Positions 60,778-64,000 of a DNA stretch of 64,000 nt are shown here, in pieces; the first letter of the stretch is position 1, and each line of letters begins with the position of its first letter. The translations under genes and the position numbers were made by a program. The DNA lies in the NCBI RefSeq assembly GCF_014650435.1, contig NZ_BMUY01000004.1:372001-436000 (forward strand). The letters are read 5' to 3'. The notes beneath the pieces were generated by a model. The model had not been told where the DNA came from. It searched no databases and was given only the letters and a program-made list of their open reading frames with translations. This stretch comes from Streptomyces tendae. GTDB lineage: Bacteria; Actinomycetota; Actinomycetes; Streptomycetales; Streptomycetaceae.

Positions 60778-62529
60778 TCAGTGGTGGTCGAGCAGTGCGC
60801 CGTGGACGGCGCGGGTGATCAGGGCGAGTGAGTGGGCGCCCGCGTCCGGGGTGCCGAGGGACTTCTCGGCGTGCGGGCGGGCCCGGCCCCGGCGGGGCAG
60901 CAGGTCGGCGGTGCCGGCGGCGGCCGCGGTGGCGGTGGTGGCGGCGCGGTCCCAGGCGTCGGCGAGGGGCAGGTCCTCGGCCGTGGCGGCGGCCAGCGCG
61001 TCGGCGAAGGGAACCAGAACGTCGACCATGGTCTTGTCGCCGACCTCGGCCCCGCCCAGCCTGCGTACGGCGGCGGATGCCTCCGTGACCCCTTCGGCGA
61101 CGCGGGCGGCGTCGGGGGCGTCCCGGTCACCGAGGGCCGCGCCGAGCGAGCGCAGGATCGTGCCCCACAGGGCGCCGGAGGTGCCGCCCGCCTTGTCGGC
61201 CCAGGCGTCGGCGGCGCGGGTGAGGACGGTTCCGGCGCCCGCGCCGAGTCCGTGGGCGTCGGCGGCGGCGCGGTGGGCGGCCGTGGAGCCGCGCCGCATG
61301 CCGATGCCGTGGTCGCCGTCTCCGGCCACGGCGTCGATACGGCCGAGTTCGTCGGCGTGGGCGTCGACGACCCGGGCCACCGCGTCCAGCGCGGCCAGGA
61401 CGGTGTCGGCGGCCCGGCGGGAGGCGTCCGAGGCGGCGGGGACGACGGGGGCCGCTGGTACGGCGGTGTCCTGGGCGGCGGCGGTCGCGGACGCCCGGTC
61501 CGGGTCCGGCTCCGCCGCGTCGAGGGCGCCCTTGCGGTAGGCGGGCGTGTCGGCCGGGGCCCGCCACAGCTCCTCCAGGCGGTCGTCGAGCCAGGTCAGG
61601 GTCAGCGAGATGCCGGCCATGTCGAAGCTGGTGACCAGTTCGCCGACCTCGGGATCGACGATCTCCACACCGGCGTCGCCGAGGAGGGCCGCGACCCTGC
61701 GGTAGACGACGAACAGCTCCTCGTACTTGACCGAGCCGAGGCCGTTGAGGATCACCGCGGCGCGCTGTCCCGCCGGGTCGGCGACGTCCTCGGGGAGCTC
61801 CTTCAGCAGCGTCTCGACCAGCAGCCGGGCCGCCTCGTCGGCGGTGGGCAGTGCCTCCTCGCCGATGCCGGGCTCGCCGTGGATGCCGAGGCCCACGGCC
61901 ATCCGGGCCTCGGGCACGGTGAACAGGGGGTGGTCGGCGCCGGGCAGGGTGCAGCCGGAGAAGGCGATCCCGAAGGAGCGGGTGCGGGCGCCCGCCCGTT
62001 CGGCGACGCGCAGCACCTCCTCCAGGGGCAGACCCTGCTCGGCCGCGGCGGCCGCCGCCTTAAAGACGGGCAGGTCACCGGCTATGCCGCGGCGCTTGGC
62101 GGACTCCTCGGGCCCCGCGCTGGAGATGTCGTCGGCGACGGCGAACGTCCGGGTCTCGACGCCGTCGGCGGCGAGTCGCTCGGCGGCCTGGCCGAAGTGC
62201 AGGACGTCACCGGCGTAGTTGCCGTACATCAGCAGGACTCCCCCACCCGCGTGCGCGGCCGTGGCCACGGAGTGGATCTGCCGGGCGGAGGGTGAGGCGA
62301 AGACGTTCCCGACGGCGGCGCCGTGGGCCAGACCGCGGCCCACCAGGCCGGAGAACGCGGGGTAGTGGCCCGAGCCGCCGCCGATCACCACGGCGACCTG
62401 GCCGACCGGGGTGGCGGTGGCCCGGACGACGCCGCCGGTGACCGGCCGGACCCAGCGCCGGTGCGCGGCGGTGAACCCCTCCAGCGCCTCGTCGGCGAAG
62501 GCGGCCGGGTCGTTGAACAGGCGGGTCAT
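60778..62529 (-). CDS. lerK: L-erythrulose kinase-like DhaK-DhaL fusion
   Basis: The 583-residue protein joins a DhaK domain (about 1-330) and an ATP-binding DhaL domain (about 370-583). The DhaK part has [14 protein letters not shown] and the covalent substrate His in GLGIHGEPG. The DhaL part has [12 protein letters not shown] and GDKTMVDVL for Mg-ATP. Single-chain kinases of this type phosphorylate dihydroxyacetone or, in tetritol pathways (LerK/DerK), erythrulose. The neighbours favour L-erythrulose. The ATG overlaps the transporter stop (ATGA). Dihydroxyacetone is a possible second substrate. Confidence 0.85.
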   Translation of the reverse strand: MTRLFNDPAAFADEALEGFTAAHRRWVRPVTGGVVRATATPVGQVAVVIGGGSGHYPAFSGLVGRGLAHGAAVGNVFASPSARQIHSVATAAHAGGGVLLMYGNYAGDVLHFGQAAERLAADGVETRTFAVADDISSAGPEESAKRRGIAGDLPVFKAAAAAAEQGLPLEEVLRVAERAGARTRSFGIAFSGCTLPGADHPLFTVPEARMAVGLGIHGEPGIGEEALPTADEAARLLVETLLKELPEDVADPAGQRAAVILNGLGSVKYEELFVVYRRVAALLGDAGVEIVDPEVGELVTSFDMAGISLTLTWLDDRLEELWRAPADTPAYRKGALDAAEPDPDRASATAAAQDTAVPAAPVVPAASDASRRAADTVLAALDAVARVVDAHADELGRIDAVAGDGDHGIGMRRGSTAAHRAAADAHGLGAGAGTVLTRAADAWADKAGGTSGALWGTILRSLGAALGDRDAPDAARVAEGVTEASAAVRRLGGAEVGDKTMVDVLVPFADALAAATAEDLPLADAWDRAATTATAAAAGTADLLPRRGRARPHAEKSLGTPDAGAHSLALITRAVHGALLDHH

Positions 62530-63893
62530 CGCAGGGCCTCCTCGGCCTGGGATTCGACGGCGGGGGCGGGTTCGTCGGTGCGGCTGCGGGAGGCCAGCCA
62601 GATCATCAGCGCGGCGGACAGCAGCATGAAGAAGCCGACGAGGTAGAGCGGTACGTAGTAGGCGCCGCTCCAGTCCTTGAGCCAGCCGGTGATGTAGCTG
62701 GAGGCGAATCCGGCGACGTTGCCCGCGGTGTTGATCAGGGCGATGCCGGCCGCGGCGGCGGCTCCGGTCAGGAAGCGCGAGGGCACCGACCAGAAGACGG
62801 GCAGCGCGGCGAAGATGGCGCAGGCGGTCACGGTGATCACCGCGACGGTGGCGGTCGGAGAGCCCATGTAGAGCGCGAGGGGGATGGACACGCCGCCGAC
62901 GACGGCCGGGCCTGCCACGTGCCAGGTGCGGGTGCCGTGGCGGGTGGCGTGCCGGGTCCAGAAGAAGAGGACGACGGCGGCGGGCAGGTACGGGATGGCG
63001 GTGATCCATGCCTTGTCCATGACGCTGAACGTGGTGTCGTACTGGTCCTGGAAGCCGTTGATGATGGTCGGCAGGAAGAACGCCAAGGCGTAGAGGCCGT
63101 AGACGAAGCCGAAGTAGACGGCGGCCAGGGTCCACACGCGTCCGCTGCCGAAGGCCTTCTTGAGGTCGCCCTTGGCGTGCTGGCCCTCGCTGCCGGTCTT
63201 CTGCGCGTTCTCGGCGGCGAGTTCCGAGGTCAGCCAGTCGCGCTCGGCGGGGGTGAGCCACTTGGCGTCGGCGGGCTTGTCGATCAGGTAGAACCAGGCG
63301 ATGACGCCCAGGACGATCGCGGGCAGCGAGACGAACAGGAACATCACCCGCCAGCCCTCCAGGCCGAACAGTCCGTGCCGGCCGATCAGCCAGCCCGCCA
63401 GCGGGGCACCGAAGACGGTGGTCAGCGGCTGGGCGAGGTAGAACAGGCCGAGGATCTTGGTGCGGTGGCGGGAGGGCACCCACTGGCTCAGGAAGAGGAT
63501 GGCGCCGGGGAAGAAACCCGCCTCGGCGACACCGAGCAGGAAGCGCAGCGTGTAGAGCTGGCCGCTGCTGCTGACCCAGGTGAACAGCAGGGAGACGATG
63601 CCCCAGGTCACCATGATCCTGGCCAGCCAGCGGCGGGCCCCGAAGCGGTGCAGGGCCATGTTGCTGGGGACCTCGAGCACGATGTAGCCGAGGAAGAAGA
63701 TTCCGGACGCGAAGCCGAACTGGGCGGCGGTCAGGGCGAGGTCCTGGCCCATGCCGTTCGGCTCGGCGAACGAGACGGCCGTGCGGTCCAGGTAGTTCAC
63801 GAAGAACATCAGCGCCACGAACGGCACGAGGCGGACTGAGACCTTCTTGATGGCAGTTCTCTCGACTGCCGTGGATGGCGCTTGGGCACCCAT
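62526..63893 (-). CDS. MFS transporter, anion:cation symporter (ACS) type
   Basis: This 455-residue protein has twelve transmembrane helices and ACS-family features (FFVNYLDRTAVSFA, EAGFFPGAILFLSQWVP, AGIALINTAGNVAGF). Relatives import sugar acids such as glucarate, galactonate and hexuronates by proton symport. As the first gene of the operon it most likely imports D-apionate or another sugar acid. GAGGAG lies upstream of the ATG. A promoter should be in the last 107 bases of the window; I see no confident -35/-10 there. Confidence 0.9.
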   Translation of the reverse strand: MGAQAPSTAVERTAIKKVSVRLVPFVALMFFVNYLDRTAVSFAEPNGMGQDLALTAAQFGFASGIFFLGYIVLEVPSNMALHRFGARRWLARIMVTWGIVSLLFTWVSSSGQLYTLRFLLGVAEAGFFPGAILFLSQWVPSRHRTKILGLFYLAQPLTTVFGAPLAGWLIGRHGLFGLEGWRVMFLFVSLPAIVLGVIAWFYLIDKPADAKWLTPAERDWLTSELAAENAQKTGSEGQHAKGDLKKAFGSGRVWTLAAVYFGFVYGLYALAFFLPTIINGFQDQYDTTFSVMDKAWITAIPYLPAAVVLFFWTRHATRHGTRTWHVAGPAVVGGVSIPLALYMGSPTATVAVITVTACAIFAALPVFWSVPSRFLTGAAAAAGIALINTAGNVAGFASSYITGWLKDWSGAYYVPLYLVGFFMLLSAALMIWLASRSRTDEPAPAVESQAEEALR

Positions 63894-64000
63894 GGGCGAC
63901 TCCTCGGCTCGCCCGGACAGCTCCGTCCGGGTCGGGTCACTCCGGGTGGGCCGCCACGGGGGCGGCCGACCGGTTCGCTTTCACGCTAAGCCTCCGATCC

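Overview
The window is high-GC actinobacterial DNA with dense, often overlapping operons, frequent GTG starts, Tat and lipoprotein exporters, and many ABC sugar transporters paired with secreted glycosidases. All of this points to Streptomyces. The gene order (sugar loci, pyc, a KAS/ACP/AT trio, furA-katG, two prenyl synthases, Cys-less L36 and L33, a tetrulose operon) resembles what I remember of the left chromosome arm of the S. coelicolor / S. lividans group. I could not verify that by search. I saw no rRNA, tRNA, IS element, prophage or CRISPR array.

Bases 1-14188 hold two carbohydrate loci. The first has a divergent GntR/UTRA regulator, an ABC importer, a cytoplasmic GH20 hexosaminidase and a secreted CBM3-GH16 enzyme. 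Repeated TGGTC boxes lie between regulator and importer, so it looks like a paralogue of the das (chitobiose) system. A partial GH109-like gene lies beside it. The second locus has a secreted GH114 (endo-alpha-1,4-polygalactosaminidase family), a second importer and a GH4 alpha-galactosidase-like enzyme. This suggests use of alpha-linked galactosamine/galactose polymers.

Bases 14189-26086 carry a HATPase-PAS-GAF-PP2C phosphatase, a membrane-anchored M23 peptidase, a CYTH-CHAD protein, a large secreted F5/8C plus beta-helix protein, and pyruvate carboxylase. Bases 26233-40422 carry an ACP-KAS-acyltransferase trio, a CAP-domain exported protein, a two-component system with a divergent exported protein, and a mannanase behind a perfect CebR-type palindrome. 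They also carry a sulfite-oxidase-like molybdoenzyme, a tandem alpha/beta hydrolase with a MerR-type 19-bp-spacer promoter, its divergent MerR gene, and a phosphotransferase.

Bases 40513-52195 hold furA-katG, a DUF475/TerC-like membrane protein, a WGR-propeller protein, and an operon of two polyprenyl synthases with a small protein and an MpaB/DUF2236 oxygenase. An exonuclease-BRCT-TerD fusion and the zinc-free L33 and L36 paralogues follow.

Bases 52301-57726 hold a little-described catabolic set: DUF1177, an NCS1 permease and an M20 peptidase, divergent from an IclR regulator and dipeptidase E. Bases 57785-63893 form one tightly overlapping operon (MFS, kinase, RpiB-type, TPI-type, TIM-barrel and PGDH-type genes). 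Its members match the D-apionate to L-erythrulose to D-erythrose-4-phosphate route. This is the most coherent and interesting pathway in the window.
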